The notes under the pieces: generated by a model
Database searches by the model: none
Told to the model about the DNA's origin: nothing
What the model saw: only the letters and a program-made list of their open reading frames with translations
Part shown: positions 6,606-13,366 of the stretch, piece after piece
Layout: each line of letters opens with the position of its first letter
How positions within the stretch are numbered: the stretch's first letter is position 1
DNA from: Oribacterium sp. UBA5894
Lineage (GTDB): Bacteria > Bacillota > Clostridia > Lachnospirales > Lachnospiraceae
Length of the DNA: 16,521 nt
NCBI GenBank assembly: GCA_002431355.1
Contig: DJEQ01000112.1
Span: 1 to 16,521, forward strand
Direction: 5' to 3'
Program-made: the position numbers and the translations under genes

Positions 6606-7892
6606 TCAGTCCCGTGCTTCCTTTCCGAAGCGGATGTCGACGGCACGCGCATGGGCGGTAAGTCCTTCACGATTCGCAAACATGGAAATCTTATCGTAGT
6701 CCTTTTCGAGTGCGTCCTTTGTGTAGTAGCTGTACTGCATCTTCTTCACGAAATCATCGACGCCGAGCGGACTGTAGAAGCGCGCCGTACCCGAGGTCGG
6801 CAGGGTATGATTCGGACCTGCGAAGTAGTCACCCGTCGGCTCCGCATTGTACCGTCCGAGGAAAACGGAGCCTGCATTCTTAATGAGTGGCAGGTAGTCA
6901 AACGGCTGGTCCACACAGACCTCCATATGCTCTGGAGCGATGCGGTTCGCCGCGTCGATGCCCTCTCGAAGATCATGTGCGACGATGATCTTTCCATTAT
7001 GGTCGATCGAGGCACGGGCAATGTCCTCACGCTTCAGTTCCCGAAGCTGCACCTCGAGCTCCTGCTGCACCGCTTCAGCGAGCGCCATGGAATCCGTAAT
7101 CAGCACGGCGGACGCATTCTTATCATGCTCAGCCTGGCTCAGAAGATCCGCGGCCACGAAGCGTGGATCCGATTTTCCATCTGCAAGCACCAGCACCTCC
7201 GACGGACCGGCGATCATGTCAATGCCAACCTGTCCGAAAACCTGCTTCTTCGCCTCTGCCACGAAGGCATTGCCCGGACCCACGATCTTATCAACGCGTG
7301 GAATGGATTCCGTCCCATAGGCAAGGGCGGCCACAGCCTGCGCACCGCCGACCTTGAAAATCCGGCCGACGCCCGCCACGTGCGCCGCTGCAAGAATGTA
7401 CGGATTGACCGAACCCTCCTTATTCGGTGGCGTCACCATCACGATCTCCTCGACCCCTGCGATCTTCGCCGGAATCGAATCCATGAGCACGGTCGATGGA
7501 TAGGCAGCCGTACCACCCGGCACATACAGGCCGACCTTCTCAAGCGGAATCACCCGCTGCCCGAGAATCACACCCGGCTTGTCGGCCATGATGAAGCTGT
7601 TTCGCACCTGCTTACTGTGGAAGGCACGAATATTGGCGGCCGCCTCCTCGAGGACGGCGATAAATTCCGGCTCCACCTTCTCAAGTGCCGCCTGCATCTC
7701 CGCCTCGCTCACAAGGAAGTCCTGAAGGTCGACATGATCAAATTCTGCACTGTACGCACGAAGCGCTGCATCGCCCTCCGCCCGTACACGGGCAATGATG
7801 TCCTTTACGATATCCTCGACGCTGGAGGTCGGCTCAAAGCGCGCAAAAATCTCCTCGTCCCTGATTTTTCCCATTTCGAAAATTCTGATCAT
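6606..7892 (-). CDS. hisD: Histidinol dehydrogenase
   Basis: HisD oxidises L-histidinol to L-histidine in two NAD+-dependent steps, the last reactions of the pathway. The 428 residues match the usual length. Zn2+ ligands Q253 and H256 (LLSQAEHD) and D355 (TGDYFAGPNHTLPT) are present, with a late histidine in LTAHARAVDIRFG. The catalytic E321-H322 pair is in IAPEHMEV. The NAD-binding loop VGGAQAVAALAYGTESI and IVGPGNAFV are clear. GGGGAGAAAC before the ATG fixes the start. It follows hisG after 100 bp and precedes hisH by 160 bp. Confidence 0.97.
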   Translation of the reverse strand: MIRIFEMGKIRDEEIFARFEPTSSVEDIVKDIIARVRAEGDAALRAYSAEFDHVDLQDFLVSEAEMQAALEKVEPEFIAVLEEAAANIRAFHSKQVRNSFIMADKPGVILGQRVIPLEKVGLYVPGGTAAYPSTVLMDSIPAKIAGVEEIVMVTPPNKEGSVNPYILAAAHVAGVGRIFKVGGAQAVAALAYGTESIPRVDKIVGPGNAFVAEAKKQVFGQVGIDMIAGPSEVLVLADGKSDPRFVAADLLSQAEHDKNASAVLITDSMALAEAVQQELEVQLRELKREDIARASIDHNGKIIVAHDLREGIDAANRIAPEHMEVCVDQPFDYLPLIKNAGSVFLGRYNAEPTGDYFAGPNHTLPTSGTARFYSPLGVDDFVKKMQYSYYTKDALEKDYDKISMFANREGLTAHARAVDIRFGKEARD

Positions 7893-7992
7893 GTTTCTCC
7901 CCTTTCAGATCTGCTCCTCTGCTTCCTCTGTTTTCATTTCTCCAACATTGCCCTCTGCGCTCCGGCGGTTCCTGCTTTTCCTGGTCATCTGG

Positions 7993-8649
7993 TCAATGCT
8001 CCAGCTTCACGGCTTCCACCTTCTCGCCACTTGCAACGATCGCCGCGAGTCCGTCCCGAAGCCGCAGAATCTCATCATGCTTAAACTGGAAGCTGACCTT
8101 ATTACAGATGAGCCGTGCACTGATCGGCACGACCTCCGTCAGCACCGCGAGGTCATTCTCTCGCAGTGTATTCCCCGTCTCCACGATATCGAAGATGACG
8201 TCGCTTAAGCCGAGAATCGGCGCAATCTCGATGGAGCCATTGAGCTTAATAATGTCAATGTCTCGGCCGATTGACTCATAGTAGCGGCTTGCGATATGTG
8301 CAAACTTCGTCGCCACCCGAAGCGTCCGCTCCTCATTGTCATAAAAATCCTTCGGTCCCGCGACACACATCCGGCATTTCCCGAAGCCGAGGTCCAGAAG
8401 CTCATAGACATCCGGCTCGTACTCGAGGAGAATGTCGGCACCACAGACGCCAATGTCGGCAGCGCCACGCTCTACATAAATTTCTACATCCGAAGGCTTC
8501 ACCCAGAAGTAGCGGACACCCTTCTCCGGGTTTTCGAAGGTGAGCTTTCGGTTCTTTTCCAGAATCGCCGGACAGTCAAAGCCGGCACGCGCCATCATGG
8601 AATAGGTTTTATCGCCGAGACGGCCCTTCGCCAGTGCAACATTTAACAT
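7993..8649 (-). CDS. hisG: ATP phosphoribosyltransferase, short form (catalytic subunit)
   Basis: HisG makes phosphoribosyl-ATP from ATP and PRPP, the committed step. At 218 residues, starting MLNVALAKGRLGDKT and ending soon after the catalytic domain, it is the short form that lacks the histidine-binding regulatory domain and needs HisZ. Family features seen are LAKGRL at the start, ERGAADIGVCGADILLE, and the PRPP-type loop KLNGSIEIAPILGLSDVIFDIVETGNTL. Its ATG lies inside the end of hisZ (7-bp overlap ATGTTAA at 8643-8649), and AAGGAGA sits about nine bases upstream within hisZ. The overlap suggests coupled translation of the two subunits. Confidence 0.97.
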   Translation of the reverse strand: MLNVALAKGRLGDKTYSMMARAGFDCPAILEKNRKLTFENPEKGVRYFWVKPSDVEIYVERGAADIGVCGADILLEYEPDVYELLDLGFGKCRMCVAGPKDFYDNEERTLRVATKFAHIASRYYESIGRDIDIIKLNGSIEIAPILGLSDVIFDIVETGNTLRENDLAVLTEVVPISARLICNKVSFQFKHDEILRLRDGLAAIVASGEKVEAVKLEH

Positions 8650-9857
8650 GATCTGCCGTCTCCTTCCTGCCCCTTTGCCGAACTTTTTCTCATAGAGTCA
8701 TTCCCTGCACTTCCCTGTTCCACTGCAGCGCATGTGCTGATCGCCTGAGCTTCTGTGCTCACGCGCCCATCGCATGAGCTGACTGCAAGCGCTTCGGCTT
8801 CCACTAAGGAAAGCGTCTCACGCGCCGTAATTTTATGCTCGACGTGGTCCTGCTCCTCCCGACGGAGACTTCGTACCCGAAGGCCACGTGCGCTGAGCGC
8901 ATGCATGACCGCTGCGACGCGCGTCGCCTCCTCTCCTTCCTCGTAGAGCACGAGAACATCGACATCGGCCACCTTTCGTACGCTTGTATAGTTCGCAACC
9001 GTATCGAGGTCGAGCGCGAAGCCGATCGCGCCAACCTTTTTTCCCATCTTCTCCGGAAGTCGATCATAGCGCCCACCGGACAGCACCGTAAATGGAATTT
9101 CCTCCACCGCGCCCTGGAAAATAAGGCCGTTGTAATAGTCCATGGAGTTTACGAGTGAAAAGTCGAGATAAATGTACGGGAGCACACCGAAGGCCTCCAG
9201 GATATCGGAGAGCTTCGCGAGGTGCTCCGCCATCTGGGCGGAGGCATTGGAAATCGCATAGGAACGAAGCGCCGCCGCACCCTCCCGGAATGGAAGATAC
9301 AGATCCGCGAGCGACTTCAGCGTCCGGGCACTCGCCTCGGTGAGCTTGCCTTCCTGCACGAGGGCATCGAAGCCGGCCGTATTCTTCATGGAGAAGAGAC
9401 GCAGGGCCTCCGCCACGGTGCTTTCACTGAGCCCCATGGTCGTAAACATTTCCTGCAGAAAGGCGGCATCCGAGACACGGATCACGAAGTGCTCGCCGAT
9501 CAGCTTCAGGGATTCCGCGGCCAGTGCGATTACCTCCGCCTCGGAATACGCATCGATTTTTCCAATGCACTCGACGCCCGACTGCAGAATCTCGCGGTAG
9601 TGATTGTCCTTCGGACGGTAAACCGTCTCGTTATAGTAGACCTTCTCCTCCCCACCGAGGTTTGATTTGATGATGCTGAGCGTCACGTCCGGCTTCAGCG
9701 CAAGCAGTGAGCCATCGAGATCCGTGAAGGTGATAAGCTGGTTTGACTTCAGGAAATCGCGGTTGTCTGCATAAAGATCATAGGGTTCAAATTTCGTCAT
9801 CTTGAACTTCCGATAGCCGAAGCGCTCGTAGAGTTCATTGAGCTTCTGTTCCGTCAT
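8643..9857 (-). CDS. hisZ: ATP phosphoribosyltransferase regulatory subunit (HisZ)
   Basis: HisZ is a histidyl-tRNA synthetase-like protein without aminoacylation activity that pairs with short HisG and confers feedback inhibition by histidine. The ATG at 9857 (AAGGATGG a few bases upstream) gives MTEQKLNELYERFGY, the expected start, and 404 residues; an upstream ATG at 9938 would add 27 atypical, cysteine-rich residues. Class II synthetase-type motifs are visible: FEPYDLYADNRDFL, ALKPDVTLSII (motif 2-like), MDYYNGLIFQGA and VLSGGRYDRL. The last ~49 residues (ALAVSSCDGRVSTEAQ onward) are hydrophilic, Ala/Ser/Gly-rich and unlike a folded domain. They encode no family motif and may be an acquired tail. 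The gene ends inside the start of hisG. Confidence 0.93.
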   Translation of the reverse strand: MTEQKLNELYERFGYRKFKMTKFEPYDLYADNRDFLKSNQLITFTDLDGSLLALKPDVTLSIIKSNLGGEEKVYYNETVYRPKDNHYREILQSGVECIGKIDAYSEAEVIALAAESLKLIGEHFVIRVSDAAFLQEMFTTMGLSESTVAEALRLFSMKNTAGFDALVQEGKLTEASARTLKSLADLYLPFREGAAALRSYAISNASAQMAEHLAKLSDILEAFGVLPYIYLDFSLVNSMDYYNGLIFQGAVEEIPFTVLSGGRYDRLPEKMGKKVGAIGFALDLDTVANYTSVRKVADVDVLVLYEEGEEATRVAAVMHALSARGLRVRSLRREEQDHVEHKITARETLSLVEAEALAVSSCDGRVSTEAQAISTCAAVEQGSAGNDSMRKSSAKGQEGDGRSC

Positions 9858-10002
9858 TCTGTTCCATCCTTTGTATATCCGGCATACACAGCTCGGTGCC
9901 TGACCTGCCTGCAAGCATCCACTGATAACGCAACTCACGGAGTGCAGTCCTGTACTGCCTTTTTTCTAATTTCGACCGCACTGCCATGCGCACACGCATT
10001 CT

Positions 10003-10611
10003 TTACTCTCCTGTCGGTGTCGCCAGCACGCCCTTCGTGCTCGGGATCTCGTTTGCAAAGCGCGGATCGATTTCAACCGCCTCACGCAGCACATGTGCCA
10101 GCCCCTTGAAGCAGCCCTCCGCGATGTGATGGCTGTTCTCTCCCGCAAGCTCACGGATATGGAGCGTGATGCCCGCATTCTGCGCGAAGGCCTGGAAGAA
10201 CTCCACGATAAGCTCGGTATCAAAGCGTCCGATCTTCTCTGTCTTAAATGGGATGTCCCCATAGAAGCCGCCGCGGCCACTGATGTCCACGGCAACAAGA
10301 ATCAGCGCCTCATCCATCGGAAGCGTGAGACTCGCGTAGCGTCGGATGCCCTTGCGATCCCCGAGCGCCTCCGACACCGCCTGTCCAAGCGTGATGCCAA
10401 TGTCTTCGACGCTGTGGTGGTCATCGACCCAGGTGTCACCCTCGCAGGTCAGGTTCATCTGTATCCCCGAATGTCGACTGAAGAGGGTCATCATATGATC
10501 GAAGAAGCCGATCCCGGTCTTGATTTCCGATTCCTTACCATCCCCATCGAGATCCAGCCACAGCTGTACGTCGGTCTCATTGGTCACGCGATTGATTTCC
10601 GCTACTCTCAT
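10003..10611 (-). CDS. hisB: Imidazoleglycerol-phosphate dehydratase
   Basis: This enzyme removes water from imidazole glycerol phosphate to give imidazole acetol phosphate. It is a Mn2+ enzyme made of two similar halves. Visible are GFFDHM at 35-40, the first HHSVED at 65-70 with IGI following, and the second metal motif ENSHHIAEGCFK near residue 166. There is no N-terminal HAD phosphatase domain, so it is the monofunctional 202-residue type, consistent with a separate hisK. GGGAG six bases before the ATG supports the start. It lies 138 bp after hisC and 145 bp before hisZ. Confidence 0.97.
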   Translation of the reverse strand: MRVAEINRVTNETDVQLWLDLDGDGKESEIKTGIGFFDHMMTLFSRHSGIQMNLTCEGDTWVDDHHSVEDIGITLGQAVSEALGDRKGIRRYASLTLPMDEALILVAVDISGRGGFYGDIPFKTEKIGRFDTELIVEFFQAFAQNAGITLHIRELAGENSHHIAEGCFKGLAHVLREAVEIDPRFANEIPSTKGVLATPTGE

Positions 10612-10631
10612 GTTTTACTCCCTATTTCTTT

Positions 10632-10685
10632 CATTCGAACACTACTGCCCGATCGTCGCTCGTCCACGCCTCGCCGATTCGAATG
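10632..10685. other. Spaced inverted repeat in the hisC-hisB gap
   Basis: CATTCGAA (10632-10639) and TTCGAATG (10678-10685) are perfect 8-bp inverted arms separated by 38 bp in the 138-bp gap between hisC and hisB. No T run follows, so it does not look like a terminator. It may be a long-looped RNA stem or a protein site; an 8-bp match over this distance could also be chance. Confidence 0.3.
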
Positions 10686-10749
10686 CTTTCCCGCAGCTTC
10701 ACGGATGGAGCGTATTTTCGTCGGCATGAAATATCTTCTGCCTACTTCC

Positions 10750-11961
10750 TCAGAAGCTCAGAATTTCCTTTACAGTCTCGATAAACTGCTCCATCTCCTC
10801 GCGGGAGCCGATCGTGATCCGGTTGAAATTCGTGATTTTCGGATCATCGAAGTGCCGCACCAGTACACCATTGTCCTTCAAGCGAAGGTAGAGCTCCTTG
10901 CCGGAAATTTCTGGGCTTTCGGCGAAGAGGAAATTCGTCTGACTCTTCAGTACGTGGAAGCCGAGCTCCTCGAGGGCGGCCTTCGTCCAGGCCCGGTTCG
11001 CACGAATCTTCGCACAGTTTTCCTCGAAGTATGCGGTATCCTTCAGCGCCTCGATCGCGCACTTCATGGAAATACGATTCACGTTATACGGATTGTTGGA
11101 ATTTCGAAGCGTCTCGAGATCCTGGATGAGCGCGGCATCGCCGATCGCGAAGCCGACCCGTGCGCCCGCCATGCTGCGGGACTTCGAGAAGGTCTGGGTC
11201 ACGAGAAGGTTCTTATATTTCTTTGTAAGTGGAACGGCACTGAGCGCCGTATCTGCAAAGTCTACGTAGGCCTCATCGATCATGACGACATGATCCGGGT
11301 TGGCCTCGCAGAGCGCCGCAACCGCATCGAGTGAAATCGGAATGCCCGTCGGTGCATTCGGATTTGGAAGCACGATGGCCTTTCCGATGCCGGTATAAAT
11401 TTTCTGCTTGATGGGAACCCCTTCTCCTCTCGCAGCAGCCTTGTCCGCGTCGACTTGAGCTCCCGTTGAGGTTTGATTGCCTTCCGCCTTCACGACGGTT
11501 TTTCCGGCGTCAGCATTGGCTTCCTCCGAAGTGGACGGTCCGAGATAGTCGGAGAGATCAATCGTGAAATCCGCCCGCAGCGGCTTCACATCCGTCTGTA
11601 CGTGATTGAGCTCTGCGATGACCTTATAGAAGCTGTAGGTGATATCTGGAAAGGCGAAGCCATCCTCTCCGAACGCCATGAACGCATAATTCAGACACTC
11701 ATCCGAGCCATTGCCAATGAAGACATTCGCTGTGTCAACTCCGAAGCTCTCCGCAAGCTGCGCCTTCAGCGGCTTCAGCTCCGGATCCGAGTAAAGACGA
11801 AGATCCATCGCCTCGGAAGCATTGACCGCTTCGATCACGCCCGGCGCCGGTGGAAACGGCGACTCGTTCGTATTCAGCTTAATGTACTTCTTATCCTGCG
11901 GCTGCTCGCCCGGTGTATAGGGTGTCAGATTCCGATATGCACTGTGAAAAAATTTCGACAT
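10750..11961 (-). CDS. hisC: Histidinol-phosphate aminotransferase with an extra hydrophilic segment
   Basis: HisC transfers the amino group of glutamate to imidazole acetol phosphate, using pyridoxal phosphate. Fold-type I marks are all present: LNTNESPFPPAP near residue 30, FIGNGSDECLNYAF (cofactor phosphate loop), PNPNAPTG at about 199, MIDEAYVDF, and the Schiff-base lysine K260 in TFSKSRSMAGARVGF. The 403 residues exceed the usual 350-370 because residues about 142-190 (bases about 11392-11538) form an Ala/Glu/Thr/Gly-rich stretch between DLSDYLGP and GKAIVLPNPNAP, where most relatives connect directly. GGGAGG before the ATG fixes the start. It is the first gene of the operon, downstream of a promoter at 12175-12203. 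Confidence 0.95.
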   Translation of the reverse strand: MSKFFHSAYRNLTPYTPGEQPQDKKYIKLNTNESPFPPAPGVIEAVNASEAMDLRLYSDPELKPLKAQLAESFGVDTANVFIGNGSDECLNYAFMAFGEDGFAFPDITYSFYKVIAELNHVQTDVKPLRADFTIDLSDYLGPSTSEEANADAGKTVVKAEGNQTSTGAQVDADKAAARGEGVPIKQKIYTGIGKAIVLPNPNAPTGIPISLDAVAALCEANPDHVVMIDEAYVDFADTALSAVPLTKKYKNLLVTQTFSKSRSMAGARVGFAIGDAALIQDLETLRNSNNPYNVNRISMKCAIEALKDTAYFEENCAKIRANRAWTKAALEELGFHVLKSQTNFLFAESPEISGKELYLRLKDNGVLVRHFDDPKITNFNRITIGSREEMEQFIETVKEILSF

Positions 11962-12017
11962 GGCTCGCCTCCCGATGTATTTCCATATGCCATCCTTTTA
12001 CTGTGAATAGCACCATT

Positions 12018-12101
12018 TCATAAGTATACAACATGTCTTAGAATCTCGATATAACAATAATTGATAGGAGAAGTTCCATGGAGCGCATCTTTAAACTTCA
12101 T
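12018..12101 (-). CDS. Possible 27-residue leader peptide in the his 5' region
   Basis: Between the predicted promoter and hisC, an ATG at 12101 is preceded by GGAGAGGACGAA, a good ribosome site, and opens a 27-codon frame ending in TGA at 12018-12020. It starts MKFKDALHGTSPINYCYIEI and ends HVVYL. It contains two histidine codons (positions 8 and 24) but no run of them, so classical enteric-type his attenuation is not indicated. Complementary 7-mers on either side (ATAGCAC at 12007-12013, GTGCTAT at 12146-12152) could close a large loop around it. It may be a real uORF or chance. Confidence 0.3.
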   Translation of the reverse strand: MKFKDALHGTSPINYCYIEILRHVVYL

Positions 12102-12174
12102 TTCGTCCTCTCCGTGCTTTATCATGCCCATTCGTATGCTTCATTGTGCTATCACGGTAAAGCGTTATAGTGAG

Positions 12175-12203
12175 AGGATACTCGCCTGACCTGCTCATGT
12201 CAA
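12175..12203 (-). promoter_or_regulatory. Predicted sigma-A-type promoter of the his operon
   Basis: On the minus strand TTGACA (12203-12198) is followed by exactly 17 bp and TATCCT (12180-12175). The -35 box is perfect and the -10 box matches 4 of 6. Transcription would start near 12168, leaving about 205 bases of leader before hisC. No T-box signature (TGGNACCGCG) was found in that leader. Array B starts 27 bp upstream of the -35 box, a position where bound protein could influence this promoter. Confidence 0.6.
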
Positions 12204-12229
12204 GCTGTACTTGCGGATGGGCGGGATTT

Positions 12230-12634
12230 TATAGATATATAATTCCAAATTCAGAAATCGTATCTATTTTTGCGCTGCTACCATCCATGGCTGCCCGTGC
12301 TGAAAATATACATGATTCTGAAAAGTGGCGCTCTGTATATAGTTTTTCCGAAGAATCGGCATACGCTTATAAGCGTACTATATATGAACCTGCTTTTTCA
12401 AAAATCGTCTATATGCTTTTGGCGGTATTTCCTTGAAATTTGAGCTTTTCATATATACAAACCCTTTATTTATAAAATCGTATATATGTTCTCAGTTACT
12501 GCCTTTTGAAATAAGCCGTTTTCATATATACGATTTTAGAAATCAGCTTCCTGTATATACTATTGATCGAAAATTCAGGTCTACGGCGCCAAAACCATAT
12601 ATACGATTTCCAAAACCAGCTTCTTGTATATATC
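12230..12634. repeat. Array B: six spaced imperfect palindromes with CATATATAC arms
   Basis: Six units fill the gap between the ATC-hydrolase gene and the his promoter. Left/right 9-bp arms: 12230-12238/12260-12268 (B1), 12303-12311/12335-12343 (B2), 12377-12385/12407-12415 (B3), 12450-12458/12480-12488 (B4), 12523-12531/12553-12561 (B5), 12596-12604/12626-12634 (B6). Unit starts are 73, 74, 73, 73 and 73 bp apart; arm offset is 30 bp (32 in B2). B4 has perfect arms, CATATATAC and GTATATATG. In B1 a change to ATAGATA is matched by TATCTAT on the other side. B5 and B6 carry CAGCTTC before the right arm; the left arm is followed by GATTT, and B1, B3 and B4 show that GATTT from the other side, so they are inverted. 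Gaps of 33-34 bp between units are all different. No credible gene overlaps. Function unknown. Confidence 0.88.
12362..12377. other. Perfect 16-bp palindrome inside array B
   Basis: TACGCTTATAAGCGTA is a perfect 16-bp palindrome lying in the spacer between units B2 and B3 and touching the B3 left arm. It is the only spacer in the array with such symmetry. It could be a dimeric repressor operator acting on the his promoter about 160 bp away, or part of the array's own mechanism. Confidence 0.5.
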
Positions 12635-12713
12635 TTGACGCCATGCTCGGTCACACATTCTGATAATACTATGGTTTACTCTTGAGACCTGGCGTCACGG
12701 CTCGGCATCCACA

Positions 12714-13346
12714 CTATTTTCTATAAAAATGGAAATCACAGCAATTTCCACCATATCCCAACGTCGTCGTGCGCGAAAATCCGAGTTTTCGGAGTCCGCC
12801 ATAGGTTGCATAATCCACGTCACAAAATAGAGGGCAAAGCTCTGGACAGCCATTTTCCACGCAGGCGGTATGCCAGAGGCACTGCTTCATCGTCACATCA
12901 AAGGAATCCCGGTCATGCCTCTGAACGCTCTCCCATAGATCGGAGCCGCGCACAACTTGAAGAAAAATCCTGCTGTACAGGAAGTAAAACCTGGGGATCC
13001 TTTCCATGCTCACCATCAAAGCATGCTTCTTCGCTCCGACCACATGCATGATATATCCCCGCATATACGCTTTCACTTCTTCCTCTGGAAGACCCGCCTT
13101 CTGCAGTATCTGATACATGGCGATGCGAGGGAGAATCGTCTGAATCAGCGTTTTTCTCTGGCGGGCCGACTTGCCTTTGATCCTCTCAATCAGCATGTTC
13201 AGCAAACTGGCTTGTTGTTTATACAGTTCCTCTCCACGTTCTTTTCCGAACGTTTCCTGCAAATATGTCCTGATTTCCTTCTGCTGCTTAATTTCATCGC
13301 CTTCACTTTCTTCCAAGCTCTGCCGCACACATACCAATCGTATCAA
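12714..13346 (-). CDS. L-2-amino-thiazoline-4-carboxylic acid (ATC) hydrolase family protein
   Basis: The 210-residue frame resembles the ATC-hydrolase family (named for the Pseudomonas enzyme that opens L-2-amino-thiazoline-4-carboxylate on the way to cysteine; the role of clostridial members is not established). The recognisable part is the C-terminal third: CLWHTACVENGCPELCPLFCDVDYATYGGL, followed by RTTTLGYGGNCCDFHFYRK, with conserved cysteines and the GG-x-x-CDF ending. The N-terminal half is helical and Lys/Glu-rich. The start is doubtful: the frame opens at a TTG (13346) with no well-placed ribosome site and no in-frame ATG until residue 51. An Rpn gene remnant ends only 20 bp upstream, so the 5' end may have been lost or rearranged. 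Confidence 0.65.
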   Translation of the reverse strand: MIRLVCVRQSLEESEGDEIKQQKEIRTYLQETFGKERGEELYKQQASLLNMLIERIKGKSARQRKTLIQTILPRIAMYQILQKAGLPEEEVKAYMRGYIMHVVGAKKHALMVSMERIPRFYFLYSRIFLQVVRGSDLWESVQRHDRDSFDVTMKQCLWHTACVENGCPELCPLFCDVDYATYGGLRKLGFSRTTTLGYGGNCCDFHFYRK

Positions 13347-13366
13347 GCCTTGATTTACATGTTTTC

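Noticed and set aside
6573..8084. Long plus-strand frame opposite hisD and hisG (503 codons)
   Set aside because: It is a shadow of the minus-strand genes hisD and hisG, which carry all catalytic motifs; the plus-strand translation resembles nothing and is rich in His and Arg, as expected from an antisense frame.
9858..9938. Longer HisZ start at 9938
   Set aside because: The extra 27 residues are unlike HisZ, and a ribosome site stands before the ATG at 9857.
10093..11334. Long plus-strand frame opposite hisB and hisC (413 codons)
   Set aside because: Antisense shadow of hisB and hisC.
11962..12174. T-box riboswitch in the his leader
   Set aside because: The TGGNACCGCG signature and its partner antiterminator were looked for on the minus strand and not found.
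12230..12634. Array B as a CRISPR array
   Set aside because: Unit length and spacer length would fit, but the repeats are far too diverged in the core, their orientation alternates, and no cas genes are in the window.
12170..12663. Plus-strand reading frames across array B (88 and 76 codons)
   Set aside because: They run through the palindromes, have no ribosome site or family resemblance, and have an odd composition set by the repeats.
12636..12697. TGACGCCA / TGGCGTCA inverted repeat after the ATC-hydrolase gene as a terminator
   Set aside because: The arms are only 8 bp, 46 bp apart, and no T run follows on the minus strand.
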